This document shows, piece by piece, positions 22,994 through 38,000 of a stretch of DNA of 64,000 bases. Under the pieces are notes generated by a model. That model was given only the letters and a program-made list of their open reading frames with translations. It was not told the DNA's origin and searched no databases. Made by a program: the position numbers and the translations under genes. Location of the stretch: assembly GCA_023101725.1 (NCBI GenBank), contig JALJCO010012637.1:992001-1056000 (forward strand), written 5' to 3'. Positions within the stretch are counted from its first letter, which is position 1. The number at the start of each line of letters is the position of its first letter. Origin of the DNA: Atherinomorus stipes (taxonomy: Eukaryota; Chordata; Actinopteri; Atheriniformes; Atherinidae).

Positions 22994-23041
22994 ATGTCTA
23001 GCGCTCATTCCTCTCAGTGGCATTTATGTGATGTCCTCAAG
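22994..23041 (+). CDS. igf1: igf1 coding exon 1 (16 codons)
   Basis: ATG at 22994 begins [16 protein letters not shown], clearly homologous to the fish leader I recall as MSSGHFFQWHLCDVFK. The donor AAG|GTAACT is at 23042 in phase 0. An ATG inside exon 2 (24244) could serve as a second start, which would give a shorter signal peptide. Confidence 0.93.
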
Positions 23042-26000
23042 GTAACTTACCTGATTTCTTTGACACTATAGATTATCACCTTGGTTCTTCACTTGCTTTA
23101 ACAATTTGCATTGAGCATCCTCACTGAGTTTAACCCGAAACAGTCACAGGAGATTTATGCTGCTTAGTTGTGTTTTACAGTTTTTCCACTGTATGATAAA
23201 TGTTGATTTTTGATTATTTTGGTCCTTTGTTTAGTTGTTTTTCATTTTCTTCTCATGTCTTGGTAATTTTTCTTTTTTATAGATTGTTCACCTTTTGCTT
23301 AAATTGACTTTTCTTTTTTTTTTTCCTCTTTTGAAGTCTTTGTGTGAATGGTGCAGTGATGAATGGGGTTTTCATCCCCATCGCCTCTGTGCGCCCTGCG
23401 CTCTTTTTTTCCACCAGAAAGCTTTAATGCAGCTCTCCATCTTTCAGTGCAACTACTAAGGCTGCATTATTAAGTGCTAAATGTCTAACCTGATGCAGAG
23501 GGGTTATGAGAAAGAAGGGCTTAACGCGAAATGATTCATGTTGTTAGGGCTCCATGCTTGATATGTGGATGGATAATGTCCTGTGTTTATTCTCTTTATT
23601 GTGAACATTTGGCCCAGTCAGCTTCCTCCGCAGGCTTTGGCGGGAGAGCCCTTTTCCATCTCACAGTTTTGGATCGGAAAGATCCCCTGGCGGGTTTTTC
23701 TCTATTTTTCCATCTTTTTATTTCTGAATTTTGAAGTACTTTTTTGTGCGTAATAATGCGCTGACAGCTCTTGGCGCAAGGGGAACGCTGAGGTGATTAC
23801 TAATGATATAAATGATGGATGAATGGTGTTGATTAATGTGGATTGTTGTTAACTTGCTGCTGAGTAAGATGATAAGAAGGGGAAAGTGTGTTTTCAATTT
23901 GGACGAGCTCTGCTCGGTTGCGCACAGACGCTCCGGAGCATCAGGGTTGGTCAGCCTCCTGTTTGAATGATTTTTGGCAGCAAGTAAAAGTTTGGATTTA
24001 ATGCATTTTCCTTCAGATCTCCAAAATCCTGCAACGTTACAATCTGTTTCTTTCCTCTTAGTAGTGGGAGTACCCTGAATGTTGCAGAGAAATAAAAAAA
24101 AAACTCCCTTCAAATTGATTTCAATCCCCCGTTTGAGCAAAACGCAACTTTTGATTATCAAATTAAACCCTCGTCGTGATGATGCTCTGCGTCCGGCAGT
24201 AAACATGTTAAAGTTCTCCCTCTCTCCTTGCGCGCAGGGTGCGATGTGCTGTATCTCCTGTAGCCACACCCTCTCACTACTGCTGTGCGTCCTCACCCTG
24301 ACTCCGACGGCAGGGGCGGGCCCTGAGACCCTGTGCGGGGCGGAGCTGGTCGACACGCTGCAGTTTGTCTGTGGAGAGAGAGGCTTTTATTTCAGTAAGT
24401 GCACCTTTTTTATTTATTCATAAAGGTTGGCTGTATATGTCCCAGAGCTCTCCACCTCCAGCAGGCTCATAAATAAAACAGCAGCCAGTTTGGCATCTTG
24501 TCTTGACTTTCCCTGCATCAACTCTCTTCCTTCATTCATTCCTCTTCCATGGTATTATCTTTAACTTTATCCATGCCCGTTTGTTTTAATGCTCTTCTCA
24601 CACTGTTTTGGCTGAACAAGGAAAGTTAGATTAAATACAGAATAACCTTAATTAACGATTGTTGGTGGTGGATCACAGTTTTGCCCACAGGGAAAGGGGC
24701 TTAAGTGGAATTTGGCTGACTGTACCCAAAAAAAGGGAGGGAAACTAAATGTTGCATTGGAGTTTTTTTTCCAACAGAGAAGTAAAAACAGAAAACTTTA
24801 CACCAAGAATCCAGGATTTAAATCTCAAATTTTTCCCTTTAGGATAAAACACAGCCTAGAACAACACGAGATATATGGAGTTACCGAGGTTAGATGCAAT
24901 GTTCCACCAGCAGTTTCATTATTTTCACCGTACATGTAGGTTGTGAGCAGATCTTTTAAGTTTCACTGGCAACCATTTAAATCCATTTTCACCCTATATC
25001 CTCAATAAAAGTCCCACCTCTACCAAAACCTTTTTTTTTCCCCTCCAATAACTGATTGCCCCTCTGACTCATGCAGCTTTTACCAAACAATCTATTATAA
25101 ATGGTTTGGTTTTGACTCAAAGTTATGAAAGATTTTCCACATGTGGTTAAATTTGTCAGCTGCCAGTTTCACAAAGAAAAGATATAAAATTTCTGTGGGA
25201 GATCAGCATCAACACAATGCATTTGCTGTTCTTTTCTCTTTTTTTTTCTTCATTTTTTCCCCGTAACTGATTGCTTTCACCTTAGCCTGAACCTGGAAGG
25301 ATTTAAAAAGACGCCCTTTCAAAAATCCAGTGACTGGGGCTAATCCTTGAGTCTCAGCCTCGACACAGAATGATATAGTAGTGGTACTGTAGCCAATTTT
25401 GTCCTGGAAATCAGAAGTCCCTGCATGGCCCAAATTACAGATTGGTACGACAAGTCTACAACCAGAGCTAGCAGCTCTGTGATACAACATGTTGATGTCC
25501 TTTTTATGTCCAAATTTAACTTCAGTTTAGCATTCTGGCAGGGTAACAATTCCCAAATAAAAGTACAGTGGAGGCTGAAGTAAATGTTCTTGCTCTCATG
25601 AAAAATTTATGGGATCTGCAAGCAATTAATCCCAATGCAATCAATTTAATTAATTCAGTCTTCACTGAGATGTTTATCACTAAACAACACAGTGGTTTAA
25701 GAGGGAAAGTCATTAGGACTCATCCTGTGGAGACCAAGACTAATAAAACACAGTCTGTTTGTCCTTTTATTCAATATTTTATTTTAAACTTTGTGTTTCT
25801 TAACATTAGCAGGAAGATTACATGGCTATCTGCAGATTATAAAAGTATTAGTGGCTACTTTTACTTATCGATTCTCCCTCCCAGGCATCACATGTTGATG
25901 CCTCTTAAAGGTGCACAAAGCCAACATCAACAAAACGGTCCAACAACAAATGCTTCAAGCATTTTCCTGGAGTGTTTAGGGACAAGCAACAAGGTCCTTG

Positions 26001-29000
26001 TAAGATGATTGGAGAGGTGAAGCAAAGTCACAAGACTTCTGAATATGAGACTGTTAATGAACAGTTTGGGAAAACTGTTTCTTTTTATTAAATTCACCGT
26101 TTACATTTTGGTTCATTCACCGTTGGTTTGAACTCGCTGGTTTTGTTTAGACGAAACTTGGTTAGGTTTAGGATATCATCATGGTTGCGATGTTATTCTA
26201 ACTGTTTTCATAAAACAAAAATGAACTGTTTCATTTTGTTTCTCCAGTTTGTTTAAATTTGTTGTGTAAAGACACACAACATAATTTTTAGACCTTAAAG
26301 GTGCAGTATGTAAAAAATCAAAGGTCAATAGCAGAAAAATGTGATATACAATTCAAAACTTTGCTTCTATCTATGTGTAATCGCTGCACTAGAATAGCTG
26401 TTATATGTTAATTTTCTTGGAATGAGTTATTTATATCAACTTGCTGTAAATGCGCATATGGAGGCTGCCATATTTGTTCCACCATTTTTACTACGGTGTC
26501 CCTGAATGGACAAAACAATGTGAGAGAAGTGAGAACCCTCTGAACTTTAAAACTGCTGTACCAGCTTTGTTTAATGGGAGTTAGACTGTTGATGGGGGGC
26601 TGAGAAAACTGCTAAAAGTTCTGGTCTTTAAAGCTATTCCGCACTACCAGGTCCACGGATCCTGATTTAAAAAAGAGGATACGTAATGATGTAGACCAGT
26701 GGTTCTCCAACTTTCTCAGGCATGACCCACAAGATACATACATGGTTTTCACTTTTTATATGCATTAAAGGCAATTTAGAAGATGTTTTTTGGCAATACA
26801 GAAAGCAGAGAATGTGAGTTTTTTTTTTTAGATAATGCACATGCACAAGACCAGCCTGCAAGATTCATAGCTCCTTCCTCGGCAAGTGTACTACAACATG
26901 CACAAGCCAAATCCCACCACCGGCATCCAACAGACAGCAGGTACAGATTCTTCCATCATGTCACAAACGCAAGTAAGACAGGAGTCGTTTCCTGAATGTT
27001 GCAGTAACTGCTAGCAAAATCATTGTTAGCTACCTACTGTAAGCATCAGATGAGAGTGCGCCGCTTCTGGCATGTAGTAATACTCCCGCCAATCAATCAC
27101 TCTTGTCAATCACTTTCGCCTTATTACCTGTTTACTATGGCCCATCAATAACTCTTTAAAGTGATTTGACAGGCAACAGACAAATAAAACATGCGATGAG
27201 AGCAGAAATTATTGGTGGATGTTTTTTTAAATTCCATTACTTTCACGGCTGATATATAATATTTATATATTTAAAGCTTTTAATTAATCATACCTTATGG
27301 GGCAATGAACCCAGTTTCATCAAATATTGCAAAAATTATTCAAAGAAACATCTTTCTTCGCTTTAATGCATTTAACTAAGGTGCTAATTTCACATCAGTT
27401 TCGTTGCAAAAATGTAATTAACAGCCCTAATAAAAATTCCTACTTCATTCAGTAAATATAGTCTACGTTTTTATATACAATGATCTACTGTCCCCTGAAA
27501 TGATGTTAGGACCTCCATGGGGGTCAGGACCCCCCAGTTAAAGAACCACTGATGAGGGAAACTGACAATCTAGGGTTTTTTCTCTTTTTTTTTTTAGCAT
27601 GTGGTAGACTTTGCAAGAAAATCTATTTCAGTGCAGCCCAATTTTTTTCTAAATTCAAAGTAGTTTGTAGATGTTTTGGAATTAAAACCTACATAGTAAA
27701 CGGTAATAAGGGCACATTCAAACCAAGGAACAAATAAAACATGAACATTAATGTCTCTACGTGGATGGTAGACGCAGGTTTTTTCATGCTATTCCTTCAC
27801 CAACCCTTCTGCCTCCTGGTGGGGATTTTGTAGCTCTTTGAAACTGGAAACACAATAATTCAAGCCCACTGCGTGTGGGGCGAGGGGGTTCGGAAATAAA
27901 GGGAAATAAAAAAATAAAAAAAAAATAAAAATTTTACTAATTCAATGAGACTGTGCCAAATGTGTCAAATGTGTTGTTTGGCTTTGTTCCTATAAAATAT
28001 CACAACAGGTGTCACAGGTTTACATGGACAGGAAATCTTACAGTTGCATCCGTCTGAGTCTGTTATACTCTACTTCAGTTCGGTCATTTAAAATTAATAG
28101 TTTCTATAATGTAGCTCAATAACGGCAAAGAATATAGTGGCATAGTTTAGTAGGCTTCAAGACGAAATGACTGCAAGTTCACACCTGGTTGATGAGCTAT
28201 TTATCAATAAATTTCTCTATTTGGTCTCACTTTACACTGTAAAAAAATTTGTATATTTTACAGTAAACTGCTGGCAGCAGTGGTTGCCAAAATTTTACTG
28301 TAAAACATATAGTGACGACGTATAAGACATACGGTATGGTTTTATAGAACTGTAAATTACAGGGTTAAATACAGTGTTATTTACAGTAAATTACTATTAA
28401 GATAGAATCGATATGTGTATGTGTGTACGTATATGTGTATATGTGTGTGTGTGTATATATATGTTTTTATATATATATATATATATATATATTTATTTTG
28501 GTGTGTTCTTGCTGAATTGTAAACAGTTTCATACCATAAGTTTTCAAAGTACTAATCAGTTACATCTGTGGTTTAAACAGCACAATACTGTTCATTATAG
28601 TGTGGTGACATTGTAGCATTTCCCCCTGAATCTTACCACACTTTTATATTTTCCACACCAAAATTATCTTTTTTACGTACTGTTACAGTAAAAGGTACAG
28701 TACAACACTATTTCTTTATTTACAGTAATTGCATGTATTTCATATGCTAGTATGCAGTTTTTAATTTTACAGTCTTTTACTGTTGGTATTTAACAGTTTT
28801 TTACCCCAAATTTCACAAACATTTCTTACACTAAGTTTTACATAAATACACTGTGGGTAAGAGTTGGATTTCTCTTAGGTAAGTTTTTGATGTCATACCA
28901 CTCCTCACAGCTGCTACAGAGAACATCAGGGTGTGCAAGTGCAAAGTTTATTGGCCAAAACATCTTTGAATGTCATCATATTTTTAAACGGACTTGTCAG

Positions 29001-32000
29001 TTGTGGGCTATATGGTCGTAATATTAACATGCATCTTGCTACTGCTACTGCTACTCAGCATTACCCTACTCCATGTAGCTTTTCCATGACCCATCCACTT
29101 TTTCTGCATCAGAGCCCGTGCTTGCCAGACAGCTCTTGGAGATCCACCAAGCTACTGCAAAGCTGCAACCCTCGTTTGTCCAGATGCTGCTGGCAACACC
29201 TACATACACTTCAGGGTTTCATGACAGCCTGATCAGTTGCCAGTTTTCTGCCCGTTCAGAGGTTTTGCTCTTTGGATTGACTTTGCTACACCTCTTTCCT
29301 TCTTAAGAATTACCATTAAGGTAGAAAAACTGTGGAATAAAATTGTGGACTCCATCAGGAAACATAACATTTTTGTCAATTTAAGCACTTAATTTCTACT
29401 TTGCTTCATTTGCCCGTTGCCATCAGTCACTAAGTTGGATTCTGACTGAACTGCTCAGATTTGGACTTTGGCATCCTTTTTGTGGGGGGGTCAGTCCCTA
29501 GTGGAGCTTATGTATTATGTTTTTATATCTTGTTTATTTAGAAAATGGTTCCAATAAGTGTCTGCTGGCAAAGTTTAAACTTGTTGAAATATTTACGATT
29601 TTAACAGAGTACGAGAGTGTCCCTCGATTAGATGACGTGGGAATGTGTTGGCTATTGATAGTGGAGTTTTACAGCAGCTGAAGAAATGCTTCTAACAGGC
29701 TGACTTGTAGGACTTTCTATATTTATCTTAGGAGAACGCATTGAGTATGGGCCAATGTAATTCATGAATCCTCATGCAGAATATACTTCTTAAACAGGAC
29801 CAGACGGTTTTGTGGTGAGGAGAATGTATTTGTCTTTCCCGCATTTTACGCTGAGCTGTCACTGAACGACACAGCATCCATCTATCAATGCTCCATTTTC
29901 CTGCTGAAAAAGAGGTGTATTTCACAAACACTCCATCCTTTTTCTTAAAAGATGATGAGGTTTGAGCAGTGGGGTGCTGTACCTTGGAAAATATGCTGCT
30001 TACTGTCTTCCTCAGTTTCTCCCGCATGCTCATATTCTCACCATCATGCCGTTTTCCTTTTTTTTCTCCCCTTTCCTCTTTCTTCTTTTCTTGTTTGGCT
30101 GCATAAAATATCTGGAGGATCCATCTGGGCCGTGTCTTCTATAGGACTCAGCTTGGCCATAGGAACCATGCTCCTTTCCCTGAACTCTACCCCTCCAGTC
30201 TGGTCGTGTTGAACTTGGCAGCCCTCTGATTGATAATGTGTCTAGAGACAGTGTTGCAACAACAGTGGCCTTTCTGTGCTCGCAGTGCTTTTTTTTTGCA
30301 AATCCACCTTAAGCATGCACCATAAGGTAACTCACTTGCATTTCAAGACTGCAGATTTTGAACTCCTGGCAGAAATGCTAAACGGCAGCTGGTGGAAATT
30401 CTTTTTTGTAAGGGTAATTAAACAAACTGTGGTCTGTCGAACAGAAGAAAAAAAAAAAAAACAACCCACAACTGTAGTCAGTTTTTCCAATTATTAGCTT
30501 GACCTAGAAATCCTCAATCCTCAGTTGTCTTTGCAATGGTTGCAGGGTGATTTCACTGATGTTCATTCCATGAATCAGATCTGTTATGGGTTTCTTTTTT
30601 ACTTAAGTGTAAGTATCAGTAACTCTTCATTCTTCTACATTCAGGATTTCCTCTAACTGAATAATGCACAAACTCTCATAAGTTGCAAGATAAAATAACT
30701 GGCGAAGAGCTTGTTTACACTTCCTAATAAAAAAGAACCAAATATGGTCTTTTTTTTATAATTTTGAGCAAAAAACAACAAAAAAAAGGAACGAAAAAGG
30801 GAGAAAATGACTTTCACCTCTTCAGTATTTGTCCCTGTCAATTTTGCTCAGAGCTACTTGAGCCAGAGAGAAGTAGAATGTGTAAACAGCACGTCACACG
30901 CATGCATGCGCACACGCTTTCACACAAACACGCATAGCGAGGCCTCTTCCCTCAGCAGCAGGGGATTATGTGGATTACAGGATGATAAGGACACCCCTCC
31001 CCTCCCTCCCCTGGTCATACACTGGGCTCCAATGCACAGCGGAAGGATCTGAAGAAAGACCTCCTGTGTCCTCTCCATCACCACCAAAAAGGTGTCGTTT
31101 TTCCTATCAAAACCCGAACGAAAAATCTAAGACTCCTCCCGTGAATTAGAGCTTCGCAGAACAAAGAGGCGTCTCATGAAAAGGACAGGCAGGCGTCCTC
31201 CAGATTTAGACCTGTGCATTAGGTGAAGCTGAGACTGGAGGGATTTGGAGACCCACAGGGACTCGACAGCACTTTACCTTTTTGGATCTCTTCACCAGTT
31301 TAATCCCATCACATAATGTAGGACATCTACAAAGAAAAACAAGGACGTATCTGGTAACATTAAGGTTGAGGTCACTGAGGTTATTAGTTCTAGCCTTTTA
31401 TGTCACTGATTTCCTTCTGCTTTTGATCATTGTAAATGGATTTCCATTGGCAGCTGCAGCAGAAGACTCTTACACACCACTGATCACTTATCCTCCAACT
31501 GCTGCCAAATTTTCCACAAAAATAGACCCCAAACAAGTCAGTCCAACCTTGTTTCTAAAAGGATATCTTCAATCCAAGGTGAAAGTTGGAGGAATATTCT
31601 CAGAAGGAGAGTGCACATTGATGTGCAGGATTCATTCGTTCCTTCACAATCAAAAGTTCATGGTCTTCACAACTAAGACTTATTTTCAGCTTGCATTCCC
31701 ATTAATCAAAAGATAAGCAACAAGATATGATGAACATAAATTTAAGAGTTTTATTTGGTGATTAGACTGATTTATCATGTCGTGAATGAATGAAATAAAT
31801 GAGGATAGAATCAGACCTGGTAGTCATGCTGCTGGTGGATGAGTATATGTGGAAGGTAGCGAAGACTGATGAGGCTCCTCTGGTGTCAGGAAAACACAGA
31901 TTGGGAGGAGGGAGATTGCATTAAAATTAGTTTGCAGGAAGAATAACAGAAGAGTAGTGAGCTTTGAAGGACAGGGATTGGATTGATCGGCTCAAAAAAG

Positions 32001-35000
32001 TAGCTTGACATTAGCAAAAAATAAAGCACAAGCATCATTTTATGGCACCAACAATCCCCATCAATACACACTTGTTATAGTCCTACTTAAAAAGATGTAA
32101 CACAGACAATTAAACCCAACTTCTTTCAGACCTTTACCAAATAATGGAAAGAAATCCTTTCTTTGATCAAGAACTTTCCTGTGAAGTGGTGGTAAACAGG
32201 ACAAACATGGTAAATAATTACAATCTTGGGAGTCAGTCGCGAAACCTGTTAGATATTCTTGCAGCAACCAAGAAGGTATTTTAATTAATCTTTTTCATGA
32301 TTCCATGGTGATCTCTGTGTCATGAAAAGCTGAATTGGCTTACTTGGTATCCTGTTACAGTAGATCAGGGATGGCAGAGTCCGGTCCTCGAGAGCCACAA
32401 TCTTGCAACTTCTAGATGCATCCCTTCTCCAACACACCTGTATTAGCTTGTGCATGTCGTTCAGCTCTGCAGAGGCCTGGTAACGAGCCATTCATTTGAT
32501 TCAAGTGCGTTGGAGAAGGGATCTAAAAGTTGCAGGACTGTGTGGCTCATGAAGACTGGACTTGTTCAACCCTGCTCTGGACCAGAGATGCCAAACTCCA
32601 GTCCTCGAGAGTCACTTTCCTGCAGGTTTTTGTCGTTCCCCTGCTCCAACACACCTGATTCAAATTAAATGAATGCCACAGCTTCTTGTCGACTTCTTCA
32701 CGTCTTCACATTCATTTCAGTCAGGTGTGTTGGAACAGGATTGCGGCCCTCAAGGTACTGGGGTTCTCTAGACTCTGGCTGGACTGGTTTCCCAGCTCAT
32801 TGTCTTGCTGGAAGGCTGATTAGGAGCTTGATGTTGGTATCACAGTTCCCTGGACTCATTAGAACTGCCATGGGGGGAAGTCTGGACCACAGAAAAGAGG
32901 ATTTCATATTCTGAAGGAGAATATCAGACTGTCCATGTCACAAAACGTTGAAGTTTTAGTGTATAGACAAGTTTGACGACCAAACCAAAAACCATTCATA
33001 ACCACCACTCAAACCTTCACTGGCTTGGTTGAACTGCCACCTTCATGGACACTAAACTGCCGTGTTCGTGTCGGTTATCAACACGCAGCCGACTGCGTCA
33101 TTATGTAAGTCTAAGGTTCCTGTTTATCATCATGGATTCAACAAAGTCAGAAAATATATTGCTCGTTGTAACTTTAGGCCATTTCACCATATTGTCCTCA
33201 TTGAATGTCGTAGCAGTTAGGGATGGGCGGTACCGAAATTTTTCATGTCGATACGAAACGAGTAGTTTATGGTACTTTTTCAGCGATACTGATATCAATA
33301 CTGATACTTTTTGTCCGTTAAAAGAAAATCACATGATTACACATTTTGCATTAATACCTTAAATACAAGGGTATTACATATAAGTAAAATCTGACAACAG
33401 AAGTACTGGAAAGAAACGCTTTCAAAACAATAAGTTATAGTGATGATGAAATTAAACAAAAATAGATTAAAAACGTCTTTCAATGATCAAATAACATGAC
33501 ATTACTAACTAAAATAATCACATTTATTAAGTGTAAAATTTTCAAATATAAAATGTAACGGCAATTTTACAAATTTACCAAAACATACTGTACAATAACC
33601 TGCATTAAACCACTGAAAGACCACAAAACTTCATCATCATCGTCACTAACAGCAACATCATCATGACATCTGATATGGCTACCACCATCATGTGATACAG
33701 AAGCTAGAATCTGGCTGATTTCATCATTTCATTGCCTAAAACTCTCAGAAGTAGAAACAAATAGTATGTTTTGTATCTGTACAGTGGTATCACTTTACTC
33801 AGAAAAGCATCGATTCCGATACTTTTTCTGGATGGTATCGAAGTATCGACTCCAAGGTTTAGATACGCCCATCCCTAGTAGCAATTGAGGAAGTAATAAA
33901 CCACAGTCTTTTATGAGAAATAAATGAGAATGTTACCATTTTAGAGAAATCACTTTTCAGTGTGAATAAACACAGATCTTACTCGACCGGAAGTGCTTGG
34001 CAGAAATTGATCGACTGCAGAAGAAAACTGGAAACGTCCGTGAAACTTGTTAATAGACTTGAAGATTTCCAAATTTAATTTTGCTTTGTAAAGAAGTGCA
34101 GCTTATGTGATGACATACTGTAGATGCGATACACACCTCTTTGACCTCATGACCATCACCTGATTTGGGTGATTTAAAAAGAAGAGTATTTGCTTGCTTC
34201 CTAACAGACCAAGGAATCAAGTAGCATGCAACACACTGGAGGTCTTACACTTGCAAATGGTAATATTTGGTGCTTGTGTAGACGGGTATGTCTGGGTCAG
34301 TGGTTTTCACATTTTTTGGGTCACGACCCTCCAAAATAACATACTTTGGTGTTCATACCAAATCTGAGCTGAAAACATGCATATATATACAGTAGTGCAT
34401 ATACATTAAGCATCAATACACTGTAAAATAACATGTTATTACTTTAAATCTCCAAAATTTGTTTGATTTGATTTGATGGTAGCCAAACGAACAAGCACTT
34501 TTGCATGACGATCATGTCATTTTAACGGGAACTATCATTCATTTAAAACCTCATTTATTTGGCACATTTTGGCAGTAGACTATCTGCCTGATTAGTTGTG
34601 TAAATGAAGAGTTAATTTGCAAAAACAGTTAACCGCCATTTACAAAAAACGGAGTTAACTGCTTCTTCAAATAAACTCTTCATTTACTTTTTGAATATTT
34701 TCATCAAATCACACTTACATGAGGTAGAGAGTTTTAATGATGTTAAATGGAGATAGGAGGTTTGTACCCGACAGCAACGAAAAGCAGTTAACTCTGTTTT
34801 TGCAAAAGAACTCTTCAAATGGACCTCACAAAATAAGTTTTTTTCACAATGACAATCATATTTTAGAGGTTGAGGTTCTTGTTCAATAAAATACACCTCT
34901 TTCTTTATCCTGATATGATTTTTTTTTTTTTTTTTGAGTGTGTGAGCACATACACTCTCAGGAGTGTCAATATCAATGCCACTTATTTTATTTTTTTTTA

Positions 35001-38000
35001 ATAACTTATATATATATATATATATATAAAATTGTGAAAAGTTTTATTTTATTTTGCACAAATGTCACATTTCACATTATTTCTTTGCTGTTCTGCGTCT
35101 GCCGTTGGTGTCGCAGTTTCCCGTTTCTCTTGTTTTTGTACGTTTGCCAGCTTTATAAATGAGGCCCCAAAGCTTTGGTAATGAAGTCCTCCAACATGAT
35201 ATACAAAGTGATTATTAAAAAGGAGGAGGGATCAAAGATCGCAATGAGGACGTGCAAAAGGCTTGTAAGCAGTTAAAAGGATTGTTTAATCTCTTGCATG
35301 TCAAATAAATATGTTGTCATTGATTGCAAAGAGATGTAATGAATAATTAAGATATCTCCAATCCATCCCATGCATAGTTGAATTTCAACTTATTCACACA
35401 ATTACACATGCCCTCATACACATGCATTTGCAACTTTTTCAATTTTGGAAGATGGATACCATTCTACTGCCACAGCACAGAAACCGTTCTCACTATGCTG
35501 TAAACTCTTTGAGGTACCAATCATAAAGTTTCCAGTACTTTCTGTAGCTTTTATAGTCCCTGCCCAGCTGTAAACCACCTGACACTTTGTAGGAAGAGCA
35601 GTGCATCAGCTCCAAGAATCCACTGTTTTTAATTGACCATAACCAAGCTGTAAAACTTAGATGCTTTCTGTGCCACTCTGGATGGCGAATCCAACCATCT
35701 CTCTCCAAAGCTGCTCCTTAGACGAATGAACACTATGCATGCCGAGCCCGTCCAATGCCAAACCAAAGATGTGTGAGCGCTGACATCAGAAGAAACGTGC
35801 ATAATAAAGTTTTCACAGGGATGGTTAAGTAAAGACGGATGCGAAATTGACGCCAACTGGGACTCATTTTAAAGGAATTCTTTATCCCAAAGGACCGTTC
35901 TTAAAAGCAACTTTATGGTTCGACATGGACGGTTATAGACGTCAACTGAAGAAGCTGCGTAAGATAGACAAAAGTAAAAATGTTTTATTTTACAAATAAG
36001 TTAAAACACAAATACAAAAGCACACAATCAAGTACATTTGTAAAAATGTGTCTCCTCAGAAACTATCTATAGCTTATCAACAGGGGCCCAGTTGCTTCCA
36101 TATGTCACAAGACAATTCCTAGTTCACTCCCATAATAGATCCGGCTACTTCTTCCAACTCCCCAGATAAGAGATACTCATGCAGACAGACACATCGGATA
36201 TTACATGACACATATATATACACATCTGAGAGCAACTGATCATTTTAAGTCCTTTGTATTTGGAGTATAAAGTATTGAATAGCATTAGACATAATTTAAT
36301 CCTTTTTGTTTGAGCTTCTTTTTGACAGGCTTACAACCACAGCGCACTGCCACCATCTTCTGCTGGCGCTTTTCACCTTTGAGTGTTATTTTTCATCACG
36401 AAATTATGAACATCCTTTGTGAAGCCTTACGCCGAAAAATTGATGTCCTCCTGCTATTGGCTGAAGCTGCACAGCTGAGGCTGCGCAAGCTGCCATTTTT
36501 CCACTTGTGATGAGTGCAGCGAGCATGTATATCAATATAATCGTGACTATATTGATATTTATGGCAGCGAGTGTCTTCTTTTTCTTCTTCTTCTCTTGAG
36601 TTTTAAGGCAGTTTGTTAGCCATTTCAGGGAGCATTACCACCACCTACTGAACCTAATTTGGAACGAGAGAGTTTCCACAGTCACCTACTCAAAATCTTG
36701 ACGGGTTTGAGCACGTCATCTGGGTACTTTTTTATACTCAATTTTCACATACGATGCATACTGTTTTTCATTTTGATGCCGTATACTCAACGTGTTGAGT
36801 ATTGAGTATTGACAGGTTACAACATAGTGCATGCATAGCATAACAAGAATAGGACTAAGGTACACAGAGAATCTCAAACTTTGCTCATAATAATCCTAAA
36901 GCTTCCCATGTGAGAAATTAAGCAACAGAGAAGATCCTTTAAGCTGAATCCCATCTAAAGACCATCAGAAGGTGGACTCCTATGGCTGATATATGAAGTT
37001 TGTTTCAAATAGTTATTGTAAATAATAATTTATCATCAGAAATGAGAGCCTGAAGCCCAATATACCCTGATGACTTCAGGTGGCAAAACACAAAGACGGT
37101 GACTTCCAAATCGTTAACCCAATCAGGAGTCCATAGACCAGTGGATTATGTCCATTCATTTTACAAAGTTTATGGTTATGCACAGGTACTGTATCAGAAG
37201 AGGGGTTTTCAAAGACTTACAACAAAGAGAAGTTTAAGCCATGTGGACCCTTTTCAGAAACAAAAACGTTATGAACATTAAAAGTCACAAGCACTTACTT
37301 GGACGCTGTTGTAGTTGTTGTGCATTCAAGACAGATACAACTGATCCCAAAGGGGGCGGTGTTATGTGGTGCATTGGGAATCCAGTTCCGATCCATTGAC
37401 CTATATGCTCACTATGTTGTAGATTAATGGAAGCGGCTTCTGGTGGAGCGCAGATGTCTTTACAGGCTGTCATTCTCTAAGCGAGGAACCTTTTTTCTCT
37501 ATTTTCTTTCTTTGGGTGGTGACACTCGAAAGATTTTTGTTGTTCATTTTGAAATGAACTGAACAAATGAATACCACCAACATCTAGTTTAAATATGGAA
37601 ATATAAGTGTCCTTTTTCACAGTCGATTTCAGAGTGAATTCCTGACAGAAAAGAATTGCTAGACCTTATGATGCTCACTCCTGTTCAGAGCTTTGATAGT
37701 CCTCTGAAGAGCTACTTTATATCTATGTGTTTAGTTTAAAATATTTTTGTTTACAACATATCTTCGTTTCCCCTGCATCTGTCCATTCCCGTCTATTTCT
37801 GCTTGCAGGAATGTGGCCACGTCCTCCATGTTGGTGTAGTCTCTCCTTCTGAATAAATGCCATTTCTGAGATAATCTCCTCAAAGTATGAATACTTATTA
37901 TAATATTGTGTTAATGTGCTAAAGGGGAAGAATTTTCTTATTGCTTAAGCCCACTCTGAAGAATAAGGTCACTAATTTATCAGCATAGGAATTATGTTTT

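Noticed and set aside
23718..24356. 212-codon open frame on the minus strand across igf1 exon 2
   Set aside because: It is the antisense of a coding exon plus intron, with no domain, and is not needed once the igf1 exon is placed.
31282..31716. 144-codon open frame in igf1 intron 2 with a hydrophobic stretch
   Set aside because: It begins with TTG, has no recognisable family, and no promoter, splice or polyA context; a chance frame in a 16.9-kb intron.
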